A stretch of DNA of 64,000 nt from Paenibacillus cisolokensis (lineage in GTDB: Bacteria; Bacillota; Bacilli; Paenibacillales; Paenibacillaceae). Positions 45,723 to 55,370 of this stretch are shown in pieces (the first letter of the stretch is position 1; every line of letters begins with the position of its first letter). Below the pieces are notes generated by a model. The model searched no databases. It was not told the origin of the DNA and saw only the letters and a list, made by a program, of their open reading frames with translations. Both the position numbers and the translations under genes were made by a program. The stretch lies in contig NZ_BOVJ01000042.1 in assembly GCF_018403665.1 (NCBI RefSeq), positions 1-64,000 on the forward strand, in the 5' to 3' direction.

Positions 45723-47203
45723 ATGCCAGGAAGCAAGGACAAACAGCGAATGTGGAGCGTTTTATTCGGGAATGTTCAGAAAGCTCTAGGGTCCCCCCCG
45801 GATCTGATCTGCCGATCGGTGTTTGTGAAGGAAGAGCAATCGGTACAATGCATGTATCTGGAAACGATGGTGGATACAAAGATATTGGACGATTATGTCT
45901 TGAAATCGCTAATGGCGGGCACCTTTCCGGAAGCGAAGCACCCCGATGCCGCAGCGGACGGGTTTTTCCGCGAACTTCCCTTGTCGTTAAAGCCTGAAGA
46001 TTTGCTGAAGCAAACGGTCGATGCTCTGTTGGCGGGTCAATGTGTGTTTGTCGATCCCGCAAGGGAGCGCATTTATATGATCGATGTGGCCGCTCCCAAA
46101 CAGCGCCCGATTGGCGAACCGAAATCGGAATCGATCATCCGCGGGCCGCACGAAGGCTTCACGGAAAGCATCGATACCAATATCGGACTGATTCGCAAAA
46201 GAATCCGAAATCCGCATCTGCGAATGGAGAAACTGAATATCGGCAATCAAACCCGGACGACCGTGATGTTGATCTATTTGGACAATCTCGCTCCGAAGTC
46301 ATTGGTGGAGGAGGCGAGGCGGCGGCTGTCGGCCATCGAAACCGATAGCGTGCTGGAGAGCGCCTACATCGAGGAGTATATTCAGGATCGAATATGGACT
46401 CCCTTTCCCACCATCACTAATACGGAACGTCCTGATGTGGTATCGGCCCACTTATTGGACGGGAAAGTAGCTGTTATGGTCGACGGGACGCCGAATGTTC
46501 TTCTGGCCCCAATAACGTTTTTGGAATTTTTCAGTTCGCCGGAAGATTATTATCAGCGGGCGGATATTGCCACGTTTCTTCGCTGGATTCGCCTAATTTC
46601 TTTTTTACGGCCGTCTTCGTGCCTTCGATGTTTGTTGCCGCGACGACTTTCCACCAGGAGCTGATCCCTACCCAATTGTTAATCAGCTTGTCGGCGCAGA
46701 GAGAAGGGGTTCCTTTTCAGGCGTTCGTCGAAGTGATGCTGATGGAAGTGGTGTTCGAAATTATCCGGGAAGCGGGTCTCCGCATGCCCAGAGCGGTTGG
46801 GCAGGCGCTGTCGATCGTAGGAGCTATCGTGCTTGGACAAGCGGCAGTGGATGCCGGTCTCATCTCTGCCGCCGTTGTCATTGTGGTGGCCATCACCGGC
46901 ATCACCAATTTTGTCGTCCCTGTCTACAGCTTCGGCATGTCCCAGCGCCTCGTCCGCTTTTCGTTCATATTGTTGGCCGGAACGATGGGGCTATTCGGCA
47001 TTTTGTGCGGCGCGTTGTTTCTGGTCGCTCACCTCGTGTCGCTCAAATCGTTCAGTGTCCCTTACTTGACTTCCGTGGCGCCGGCCCATAAATCCGACTG
47101 GCAGGATGAACTGGTCAGAATGCCCAGACCGTGGATGCATGCCAACCGGTTACCTGGATTTATAAGCCATTTGAGACGAAAAAATGACCTGGAGGAACGA
47201 TAA
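45723..47203 (+). CDS. GerAA-type germinant receptor subunit, second operon, one frameshift
   Basis: Restored to 493 residues by adding one T at about 46602 (six T to seven, giving RLISFFFTAVFVPSMFVAAT-type continuity). It has the same architecture as the gene at 37098: cytosolic GerA domain with IIRGPHEGFTESIDTNIGLIR, IWTPFPTITNTERPDV and VMVDGTPNVLLAPIT, then five membrane helices. I chose the ATG at 45723, 8 bases after CCGGAGG, over the one at 45699. Its stop overlaps the ATG of the GerC gene (TAATG). The two GerA paralogs are only moderately similar, so the operons are old duplicates or differ in origin and probably in germinant. Confidence 0.88.
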
Positions 47204-48384
47204 TGGTGCGTATATCGGCATTCAAAGCGTTCATCCCGATTGTTCTGATGTCCATTCTGCTGACCGCCTGCTGGGACAAGACAGAATTGAACGAACTGGC
47301 GCTTGTCAGTATGGTCGGCGTGGACAGCGATCGGGAAAGCGGCTTGAAAACGATTTATTACCAGATCATTAACCCGTTAAGCAGCGTATTTTCCAAAGGA
47401 GCGCCCGGAGGCAATGAAGCTCCTATATACACGTACGAAATTGCCGGGCGCTCTTACGGGGAAATGAAATCGACCATACATAAATTATTATCGCGCAAGC
47501 TTTTTGTGGCCCATTATCGAGCGCTGATTGTTTCGGAAAGGGCGGCCAGGCAAGGAATACGCGACTTCGTCAACTATATCGAAATGCAGCCCAATGGCCG
47601 TTCCTCGATCCCGTTGCTGGTAGCGGACGGCCCGATATCTCGTATCATGAAAACCTTCACTCCGTTGGAAAGCGTACCCTCGGAAGCCGTTGATTCAAAG
47701 CTGAAGCATTTGACCAGCGATTCGCTATTAGGGGGAGAACATGTCAAGGTGAGGGATTTTATTGAACGGATGCAAAAATCGGAAGCCATTGTGCTGCCGA
47801 TGATCAAGGAGACCGAGAAAAAAACGAATTCGAACAGCAACCAGGCGTCAACGCATATCGACGCCAATCAAAACAATCTGATTATTGAAGGCGGAGCGGT
47901 TTTTCGGGATTACCGGATGGTGGGCAAGCTCAATGATACGGAATTGATATGGTATCACTTGTTAAGCGGCGATACGGGGCGGCACACCAAACTGTTCGAG
48001 GTGGACGGAAAGCGGATAACGATGCAAATGCAGTTGGCAAACATGGACTGGTCGGCCCATTGGCGCAATCATAAACCGGTTGTCACGATCCATATCGATC
48101 TTGAACTGTCCACCATTTATGCCATTGAATATGTTCCGCAGTCCCGGAATGAAGTGAAACAGCTCGAGAACGAAGTGGCGCAAATCATTCAAGATGATTT
48201 GTACGCTTTTTATCAAAAAATCAAAGCCAATGGGTGGGAATTGCTGAAGACCAAGGAGACCGTGGAACGGTACTTGACGAAGAAGAACCAAGCCGAAAAG
48301 GTCATCGCGATGAAAGACGTGGAGGTCATGATCAATGTGAAAGCCAGACTATCGCAGATCGGAAGCATTAGAAAAACGTACTAG
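47203..48384 (+). CDS. GerAC-type germinant receptor lipoprotein, second operon
   Basis: Intact 393-residue Ger(x)C lipoprotein with the signal peptide ending LLTAC, so the mature protein begins CWDKTELNELALVSMVGVD. A Ger(x)C C-terminal domain follows, with the conserved LEVxLSTIYAIEY-like strand. GGAGG lies 8 bases before the ATG, and the ATG overlaps the GerA stop. A hydrophilic insertion rich in Lys, Thr and Asn (about residues 205-225) is a difference from the first operon's protein. Confidence 0.9.
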   Translation: MVRISAFKAFIPIVLMSILLTACWDKTELNELALVSMVGVDSDRESGLKTIYYQIINPLSSVFSKGAPGGNEAPIYTYEIAGRSYGEMKSTIHKLLSRKLFVAHYRALIVSERAARQGIRDFVNYIEMQPNGRSSIPLLVADGPISRIMKTFTPLESVPSEAVDSKLKHLTSDSLLGGEHVKVRDFIERMQKSEAIVLPMIKETEKKTNSNSNQASTHIDANQNNLIIEGGAVFRDYRMVGKLNDTELIWYHLLSGDTGRHTKLFEVDGKRITMQMQLANMDWSAHWRNHKPVVTIHIDLELSTIYAIEYVPQSRNEVKQLENEVAQIIQDDLYAFYQKIKANGWELLKTKETVERYLTKKNQAEKVIAMKDVEVMINVKARLSQIGSIRKTY

Positions 48385-48398
48385 GAGGAAAATCCAAA

Positions 48399-49503
48399 AT
48401 GAATTCGAGGATGATTTCGCGCTGGCAGTTTTTCCTTCTGACCATTAATTATATTTTGGGAACTTTGTTCTTTGTACTGATCCAGGCGCTGATCCGTCAA
48501 GGCGGACAGGATGCCTGGCTAATGCCTTGGTGGGCAGGTACGGCCGGCATCCTCTTTGCCTTGATCTGGATTATCCTTTATCGCTGCCATCCAGGAAAAA
48601 GTCTGGTTCAAATCTCGCGGGCGACGTTGGGCCGCGTCTTCGGGACGGTTATCGCCACTTTATATTTTCTGTACTTTTGCATCTTGGCCGGATGGGTGCT
48701 GCGGAATTTGAGCGATTTCATGAACGGCACCATTATGCCTGAGACACCGAAGAGCGTATTCCATTTCATGTTTTTGCTTGTCGCTTGCTACACGGTGGCC
48801 AATGGCGTCGAAACGATTGCACGGCTCAATCAGGTGCTCACTCCTTTTTGTTTTTTCCATTTTGGTTTGTCATGTTGCTGGCATCCGTCAATTGGGACTG
48901 GAGCCGATTTCAGCCTGCTTTCCTTATCGAAAATTGGAAAATATTATTGGATTTTACTCTTTTTTGGGCTTTCCTTACATGGAAACGATCGTGCTGATGA
49001 TGTTGTTTCCGTTGGTAAACAAGAGCGCCGGCCGTTCATTTGTTATGGGGATCGTGACAGCAACCCTATCGCTAAGTCTGATCCTGTTTATGATCATCGG
49101 TTTATTGGGGATCGAACGGGCATCCAGGCTTACCTTTCCGATCTATTCGGTCGTGCAGGAGATTTCCATCGGCGAAGTGATGATGAATATTCATTCGGTT
49201 ATTTCGGTTATTCTGCTCATTCTGATTTTCATCAAATTGTTGGTGCTCGTGTACGCCGCTTATGCAAGCTTGAATCAGATGTTCCTCCCGGCAACCAAAT
49301 GGCCTTTCCTGATTGCTATAACCATGATCATGACGGCCATGGCCGGATCGATTTATGAGAACCCGATTCAGAACAGGGAATGGAACGAAAAGTATACGTT
49401 TGTGTACGGCTCTTTCTTCGCCCTTTTTATTCCCTGTTTGCTTCTTGTCATAACTTGGGTGAAGAACATCGTTCGGAAAACATACAGGAGGTCAGCCGGT
49501 TGA
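48399..49503 (+). CDS. GerAB-type germinant receptor permease subunit, second operon, two frameshifts
   Basis: Restored to 368 residues by adding a T at about 48848 (giving LNQVLTPFLFFPFWFVMLLA) and a T at about 48965 (LDFTLFLGFPYMETIVLMML). Ten helices of the spore germination permease fold. The ATG at 48399 follows AGGAGGAAAA. It sits between the GerC gene and the small D-type gene, whose TTG start overlaps its stop. Gene order here is A-C-B-D, unlike A-C-D-B in the first operon. Confidence 0.85.
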
Positions 49504-49712
49504 ATATGCTGACGTTTCACATCTGGTTCGTACCGTTAATCGGCGTCGTTTTGTTTCGGCTGCTGCAAAAGAAACATATTCGGGATGCGGTTGTCTTTCT
49601 GGCCGTGTCTTCGGTGGGATACGGGTTATGGCTATGCATTGTCAATCAGCGTCCCTTTATTATTACGATCTTTCTTGCCAGCATCATCGAAGCGATCAAG
49701 AAAAGTTTTTAA
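49500..49712 (+). CDS. Small two-helix D-type germinant receptor protein, second operon
   Basis: 70-residue membrane protein with two helices (MLTFHIWFVPLIGVVLFRLL; AVVFLAVSSVGYGLWLCIV) joined by a basic loop (QKKHIRD). The TTG at 49500 overlaps the GerB stop (TTGA) and is 8 bases from GGAGG; the ATG at 49506 is an alternative. Topology and position match the D subunits of other ger operons, although its sequence differs from the one at 35654. Confidence 0.65.
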   Translation: MNMLTFHIWFVPLIGVVLFRLLQKKHIRDAVVFLAVSSVGYGLWLCIVNQRPFIITIFLASIIEAIKKSF

Positions 49713-49733
49713 ATCCAGTAACAGAAGGGCAGA

Positions 49734-50509
49734 ATGAGGATGAAAGTGGGACTGGCTTTGGGGGGCGGAGCGATACGCGGGCTCGCTCATATCGGCGTGC
49801 TGAAAGTTTTGAAGAAACATCGAATCCCGATCGATTTTATTGCGGGTACCAGCATGGGCGGCGCCATAGGCGGGCTGGTCGCGGCCGGAATCGACATCGA
49901 GGAAATCGAAGAGTTCGTGCTGCGCACCCCTTCCTATCGGCTTGTGGATATCGGAATCCGCAAGCGCGGGATTTTTGCCGGAAACAAAATTTACGCCATG
50001 CTGATTCGATTTCTCGGAAATAAAGGGCTTGGCGATATTGTGATCGAGAATCTGGCGATTCCGTTCCGTGCCGTGTCGGTCGATCTGATGAAAGGGGACG
50101 TTTTTGTTTTGACGAGGGCAGTCTCGTCCTGGCCATTCGGGCCACCACATCGGTTCCCGGTATTTTCTCCCCCGTTCGCCATCGGGGCAAAGTGTTGGTG
50201 GACGGGGGCGTGCTCAACAATCTCCCGGCCGATCTGCTGCGCCCGGAAATGGATGTCGTCATCGCAGTCGATGTCGAAAGAGAGCATGAAGAGCAGGAGC
50301 CGCGCAATCTTTTCGAAGTGGTCTACCGTTCTTTTACGATTATGACGACGGTGCAGCGCCGGGCCAATCTCAAGTACGCGGATGTCGTGTTTCGGCCGGA
50401 AGTCGGGCATTTCTTCGCCTTTGACATCGGCCGAATCCGCGAGTGCATCGAAGCGGGGGAACGGGAAGCTCAAAACAAAATTCATGAAGTGCTGACATTG
50501 CTGAATTGA
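49734..50509 (+). CDS. Patatin-like phospholipase family protein (RssA-like), one frameshift
   Basis: Restored to 258 residues by adding one G near 50115 (giving VFVLDEGSLVLAIRATTSVPGIF). Oxyanion-hole motif GGGAIRG at residues 10-16, nucleophile Ser40 in GTSMGG, and the catalytic-dyad Asp in VLVDGGVLNNLP. It starts at ATG 49734 after GAAGGG. Bacterial RssA/YlbK-like members hydrolyse lipids or act as regulators, and are cytosolic. It lies 21 bases after the second ger operon and just before AarF copy 2, perhaps as part of the same transcript. Confidence 0.85.
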
Positions 50510-50534
50510 ACCCGAAACGGAGGTTGCGGTGACG

Positions 50535-50576
50535 ATGGATGCTGCCAAGAAAGGATTGGCGTTCGGTCTCAGATGA
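50535..50576 (+). pseudogene. Possible vestige of a phasin-like gene
   Basis: A 13-codon frame reads MDAAKKGLAFGLR then stop, behind CGGAGG. Its length, basic residues and LAFGL pattern resemble the first residues of the phasin-like protein at 74 (MKDTIEKIISLGL), which also directly precedes an AarF gene. The rest of the phasin frame is absent. It may instead just be the mis-framed start of the AarF gene. Confidence 0.3.
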
Positions 50577-52248
50577 TGGGAAAAGAATGCGCCATATCAG
50601 TCGGTATCGGGCGATCGCCCTCGCTTTGATTCGTCATGGATTCGGATTTGTAGTGGAGGAAATCGGTTTTGCCCCGTTTCTCTCCCTTCCCCGCAGACGG
50701 TTCCCGGAGCCCGAGCAAAAGGCCCCCAAAACGGTTGGCGAACGGATCCGGCTCGTTTTGCAGGAACTGGGCCCCGCTTTTGTGAAATTGGGGCAAATCG
50801 CGAGCACGCGTCCCGACTTGCTTCCCGAAGAGATCATCGGCGAACTGGAAAAATTGCAGGATCGGGTCCCGCCTTTTTCATTTCAAGAAGTATGCGGCAT
50901 CGTGCGGGATGAACTGGGGGATGAATGGCATAACCTGTTTCAGCGTTTGGAAGAGCTGCCGCTGGCCGCGGCGTCGATCGGGCAGGTTCATCGTGCGGTG
51001 CTGCGGTCGGGCGAGAATGTAGCGGTCAAAGTTCAGCGGCCGAATATCGCCGGCGTAATCGAAACGGATCTGGAAATACTCCAGGATTTGGCCGCCCTTG
51101 CCGAACATCGTCTGGAATGGGCGAAAGCGTACAAAATTCGCGATATGGTGGACGAATTTTCCAAGGCGCTGCGCGCGGAACTCGATTATACGATCGAATA
51201 CCGCAATGCGGAGAAAATGGCGAACCAGTTCGGAAGCGATCCTGCCGTTTACGTGCCGAAAGTGTTTTTCGAGTATTCGACCAAAAAAGTGCTCACCATG
51301 GAATATATCGAAGGGGTAAAGCTGAACGATCCGGTCAAGCTCAGGCAGGATGGATATAACACCAAACGGATAGCGGAACGACTGGCAAGAGCGATTTTTC
51401 AGCAAATTTTCCACAACGGATTTTTCCACGGAGACCCTCATCCGGGAAATGTGTTCGCGCTGCCGGGCGACGTGATTGCCTTTATCGATTTTGGCATGGT
51501 CGGCCGGCTGAATCCGGAGATGAAATATCATTTTTCGTCACTCGTGATCGCCCTGATGCGCAAAAGTTCGGACGGCGTCATCAAATCGATCCTCCGCATG
51601 GGAATCGTGCCCGATGATGTGAATATGGCGGCGTTGCGCGATGATGTGGAACAGCTGAGAGAGAAATATTACGGCGTTCCGTTAAGCCGCATCAGTCTCG
51701 GTGAGGCCGTCAATGACTTGTTTCGCACCGCGTTTCGGCATTCCATCCGCATTCCGGCGGACTTGACGGTACTGGGGAAGACGTTGCTGACCGTGGAAGG
51801 CGTGGTGGAAAAGCTGGACCCCGATTTCAGCATTTTCGATATCGCGGAGCCCTTCGGGCGTCAGTTGTTAAAGGAAAGGCTGCATCCGAAACATGTGGCG
51901 GAATCGTTATGGAAACGCGTTAACGATTTCGGGGAAATCTTGATCGATCTGCCCAAACAGATGAAAGAGGCAGCCATATGGATCAAACGCGGGAAATGGC
52001 GGATCGAGATGGCCGTGCCCGAACTGGATCTCATTTTGAGGAAATTGGACCGAGTCGGCAATCGGCTGTCATTCAGCATCGTGTTGCTCGCTTTCAGCAT
52101 CATTATGGCGGGCGTCGTAATCGCTTCTTCTCTGGGGCGGCAATCCACCCTGCTGTGGAGGATTCCGGTGATTGAGATCGGCTTCGGCATGGCGACGCTG
52201 ATGTTCTTGTGGCTGCTCTTTTCGATCATCCGATCGGGCAGATTTTAA
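50539..52248 (+). CDS. AarF/UbiB (ABC1) family atypical kinase, copy 2
   Basis: Open frame of 569 residues with the complete ABC1 kinase core: [41 protein letters not shown] and FIDFGMVG, plus two C-terminal membrane helices ending FSIIRSGRF. It is about 60% alike to copy 1 by eye along its whole length and serves to reconstruct that copy's damaged tail. The N terminus is uncertain: adding one G near 50578 would give a start at 50576 reading MGKRMRHISRYR, matching copy 1 ([14 protein letters not shown]), so the first 12 residues of the open frame may be spurious. Confidence 0.85.
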   Translation: MLPRKDWRSVSDDGKRMRHISRYRAIALALIRHGFGFVVEEIGFAPFLSLPRRRFPEPEQKAPKTVGERIRLVLQELGPAFVKLGQIASTRPDLLPEEIIGELEKLQDRVPPFSFQEVCGIVRDELGDEWHNLFQRLEELPLAAASIGQVHRAVLRSGENVAVKVQRPNIAGVIETDLEILQDLAALAEHRLEWAKAYKIRDMVDEFSKALRAELDYTIEYRNAEKMANQFGSDPAVYVPKVFFEYSTKKVLTMEYIEGVKLNDPVKLRQDGYNTKRIAERLARAIFQQIFHNGFFHGDPHPGNVFALPGDVIAFIDFGMVGRLNPEMKYHFSSLVIALMRKSSDGVIKSILRMGIVPDDVNMAALRDDVEQLREKYYGVPLSRISLGEAVNDLFRTAFRHSIRIPADLTVLGKTLLTVEGVVEKLDPDFSIFDIAEPFGRQLLKERLHPKHVAESLWKRVNDFGEILIDLPKQMKEAAIWIKRGKWRIEMAVPELDLILRKLDRVGNRLSFSIVLLAFSIIMAGVVIASSLGRQSTLLWRIPVIEIGFGMATLMFLWLLFSIIRSGRF

Positions 52249-52395
52249 GGCTTGTTCGCCGAAACGATACTGCGACCGCCATATATTGCTCAAAGGTATT
52301 GTTTTCCATGAACAGGAAATAATAAATGCTATACGTTGACCGGACGACCGGAAACGTACATTTCTGCGGGAAATCCGGTCAAAGGACGGTTAAAG

Positions 52396-53660
52396 ATGAA
52401 AAATAAAAAATTGGCCTTGCGGTCTCTTGCCTCCATCCCCCTTATCTCGACGCTAGCCAATTCCATGCTGATTCCTGTACTTCCGAGCATCTCCAGAGAA
52501 TTAAAGATCAGTTCGCTGCAGGTCAGCATGCTCATTACGGTATACGCGGTCGCGGCGATTTTGCTGATTCCCGTCGCAGGCTATTTATCGGACCGTTACG
52601 GACGCAAACGATCATTATTCCCAGCTTGATCATAACGGCAATAGGCGGCGCCATCTCGGGATTGTCGGCGATCTTCCTGGAACAGTCGGCTTATTGGCTC
52701 ATTCTTCTGGGCCGTCTGCTGCAAGGGATCGGCGCGGCCGGCGCGGCGCCGATCGTCCTTCCGCTTGTCGGGGATCTGTTCGAACGGGAGCAGGAAGTGA
52801 GCGAAGGACTCGGTATAATCGAAACATCGAATACGTTCGGGAAAGTGTTGAGTCCCATCGTCGGAGCGACGCTCGGGATGCTGGCATGGTATGCTCCGTT
52901 TCTCGCCATTCCTTTGTTTTGTGCCATTTCAATCGTATTGGTCGCCTTCCTGGTGGAAGCGCCGAAGGAACCGAAACCGCAAGTGAACTTGAAAGCATTT
53001 GTTCAATCGATCCGTACCGTTTTCCGCGAGAAGGGGAGGTGGCTGTATGCGGCTTTCCTGATCGGGGGAATTTGCATGTTTGTCGTGTTCGCCCTGCTGT
53101 TCTATCTGTCGTCGACGCTCGAAGACAAGTACAGACTGGACGGGGTATGGAAAGGCGCGGTGCTGGCGATTCCGCTCGCCACATTATGTATGGCCTCGTA
53201 TGTGACAGGCAAAAAAATCGGCAAAGACAAAATACGAATGAAATGGGTAAGCTTTGCGGGATCGGTCTTGTTAACGGCATCGGTGCTCGTCATCGGCTGG
53301 TGGGAGAATATCGTCTATATGATCGCCGCCATGGTGTTCAGCGGGATTGGGATCGGGCTGCTGCTGCCCTGTCTGGATGCCATGATTACGGAAGGCATCG
53401 AGAAGGAGAAGCGCGGGACGATTACTTCGTTTTACAGCAGCATGCGATTCATTGGCGTGTCCTTGGGCCCGCCGGCCGTGTCGCTGCTCGCGCAATCCGG
53501 CCATTCGGTCTTGTTCGCGACCATCGGCGGCATTTGCGCCGTGACGAGCTTGCTGTCGCTGTTTTCATCCGGCCGCGAGAAAGCGGAAGCCCGCAAGGCA
53601 GCGTCAGCTAGCGGGGTTCCCTGCTTGTTGCACGCATTGAAATCTTCCATCCGGTCATAG
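52396..53660 (+). CDS. MFS drug-efflux-type transporter, one frameshift
   Basis: Restored to 421 residues by adding an A at about 52609 (giving YGRKTIIIPSLIITAIGG). It has 12 predicted helices, motif A of the DHA1 drug:H+ antiporter family (GYLSDRYGRK) after helix 2 and a motif C-like glycine-rich segment in helix 5 (NTFGKVLSPIVGATLG). The ATG at 52396 has only a weak AAAGGA site. Its stop overlaps the convergent oxidoreductase gene by six bases. The likely role is export of small drugs or metabolites; substrate unknown. Confidence 0.85.
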
Positions 53661-54644
53661 TTTCACAATGGTCCTGCCGCGATGCCGGCCTTTCAATATG
53701 TCCGACAAGGCGCCCGGCAGCTCGGCCAACGAAATTTCGCTGCATATGTCGTCCAGCTTGAAATTCGGTTTTAGATCGGTCGCCATTCGCTGCCACAGCC
53801 GCAGCCGCAAATCCATCGGGCAGTATACCGAATCGATGCCCAGCAAGTTGACGCCCCGGAGAATAAAGGGAAGCACGGTAGTCGGCAGCTCGCTGCCGCC
53901 TGTCAATCCGCTGACCGCTACGGAACCGCCGTATCGGATCGCGCTCAAAATATAAGCGAGCGATCGGCCGCCGACCGGATCGACAGCACCCGCCCACAGC
54001 TGCTTGCCCAACGGGCGAATGTTCTCCGGCAGCAGCTCCGAGCGATGGATGACGGTTCCGGCTCCGAGTCTTCGCAAAAAGTCATGCTCGGCATCCTTTC
54101 CCGTACTGGCCGCGATCTCGTATCCTTTGCGGGCCAGCATGGCGACCGCCATACTTCCGACCCCGCCCGTCGCTCCGGTCACCAGCACCGGTCCTTTGTC
54201 CGGCGCAACGCCGTGCTCCTCCAGCCGATGAACGGACAACGCCGCCGTGAACCCGGCCGTACCGTAAGCCATCGCCTCTTTCAAGGTGAGGCCGTCGGGG
54301 AGGGGAACGACCCACTCAGCGGGAACGCGCGCGTATTGGCTGAATCCTCCATGATGCGAAACGCCGAGCCCGTAGCCGGTCGCCAGCACCTCATCGCCTT
54401 CCTTGAACCGCGGGTCCCGCGATGACGCAACCGTACCCGCCAGATCGATACCGGGCACGATCGGATATGTCTTCACGACTTGTCCGTCCGGGATCGATGC
54501 AAGCCCGTCCTTGTAATTCACGCTTGAATAGGCTACGCGAATCGTCACTTCGCCTTCGGGCAAGTCTTCGAACGTCAGGTCCTGCACGTCCAGGCCAAAC
54601 CGGCCGTTCTCACGGCTCACTACAAGCGCTTGAAAGGTTGGCAT
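53655..54644 (-). CDS. YhdH/YhfP (AcuI-like) NADPH-dependent quinone/acrylyl-CoA reductase
   Basis: Intact 329-residue zinc-free MDR enzyme of the YhdH/AcuI group: SSVNYKDGLA near residue 40, PGIDLAGTV, GYGLGVSHHGGFSQYARVP, the cofactor motif VTGATGGVGSMAVAML near residue 150, and the C-terminal LKGRHRGRTIVKL. AcuI proteins reduce acryloyl-CoA to propionyl-CoA, and many family members are annotated only as quinone oxidoreductases. It is about 2.7 kb from the organosulfur cluster, on the other strand; an acryloyl-CoA role there is a possibility, not a conclusion. GGAGGGATC precedes the ATG. Confidence 0.85.
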   Translation of the reverse strand: MPTFQALVVSRENGRFGLDVQDLTFEDLPEGEVTIRVAYSSVNYKDGLASIPDGQVVKTYPIVPGIDLAGTVASSRDPRFKEGDEVLATGYGLGVSHHGGFSQYARVPAEWVVPLPDGLTLKEAMAYGTAGFTAALSVHRLEEHGVAPDKGPVLVTGATGGVGSMAVAMLARKGYEIAASTGKDAEHDFLRRLGAGTVIHRSELLPENIRPLGKQLWAGAVDPVGGRSLAYILSAIRYGGSVAVSGLTGGSELPTTVLPFILRGVNLLGIDSVYCPMDLRLRLWQRMATDLKPNFKLDDICSEISLAELPGALSDILKGRHRGRTIVKL

Positions 54645-54880
54645 GCGATGATCCCTCCAGATCGTTCATCCATCCGCCGGTAAGGAATGGACGTATTCTT
54701 CGGATATCATTTTAAAATATAAGGATAACATGAACAACAAAAATTGTCTTTACATTATTTTCCCTATGCCATACGATAAAAGTGGCTAGCGCCATGACAT
54801 AACGAGTGAACAGGGAGACGAGGCTGCCTGGCTTGTCTCTCTTTTCTTTTTTGAACGGGTGAAGAAAGGAGACGGATCGG

Positions 54881-55294
54881 ATGGCACACCCCCCGAAACA
54901 TATCGTATCGGCTGCCGCCATTGTATTGAATGAAGAAAACAAAATTTTGCTGCTTCGGGGACCGAGGAGAGGCTGGGAGATGCCCGGAGGGCAGGTCGAA
55001 GAAGGCGAATCGTTATGCTCCGCCGTCATCAGGGAAACGAAAGAAGAGACCGGCATCGACATCGAAATTATAAGATTTTGCGGCATTTTTCAAAACGTTC
55101 GAGACTCGATATGCAACACGTTATTTTTGGGGAGACCGGTCGGCGGACAGTTCCGGACGTCGGACGAAAGTTTGGAGATCGGCTATTTTACTATCGAAGA
55201 GGCGCTGAATATGGTCACATGGAAGAACTTTCGCGAACGGATCGAATACTGCATCACCCGGCAGGAACCGTTTCTGGTGGAATTCAATGCATGA
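54881..55294 (+). CDS. NUDIX hydrolase
   Basis: Intact 137-residue protein with a full Nudix box, GGQVEEGESLCSAVIRETKE followed by ETGI, at about residues 36-58, which binds Mg2+ and cleaves nucleoside-diphosphate-linked substrates. AAAGGAGA lies 9 bases before the ATG. It is the first of several small metabolic or detoxification genes, spaced as independent units. Substrate cannot be told from sequence. Confidence 0.85.
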   Translation: MAHPPKHIVSAAAIVLNEENKILLLRGPRRGWEMPGGQVEEGESLCSAVIRETKEETGIDIEIIRFCGIFQNVRDSICNTLFLGRPVGGQFRTSDESLEIGYFTIEEALNMVTWKNFRERIEYCITRQEPFLVEFNA

Positions 55295-55370
55295 TGGGAG
55301 GGACGATGCCCGATTCGGGAGAACGATGACTACCTATGAATCCGTTAAAACTTTTTTTGGAGGTGCGGGA

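Noticed and set aside
50539-50575. Accepting the first 12 residues of AarF copy 2 as real
   Set aside because: They do not align with copy 1, while a single added G gives a start that does; they are kept in the span only because the sequence as given reads that way.
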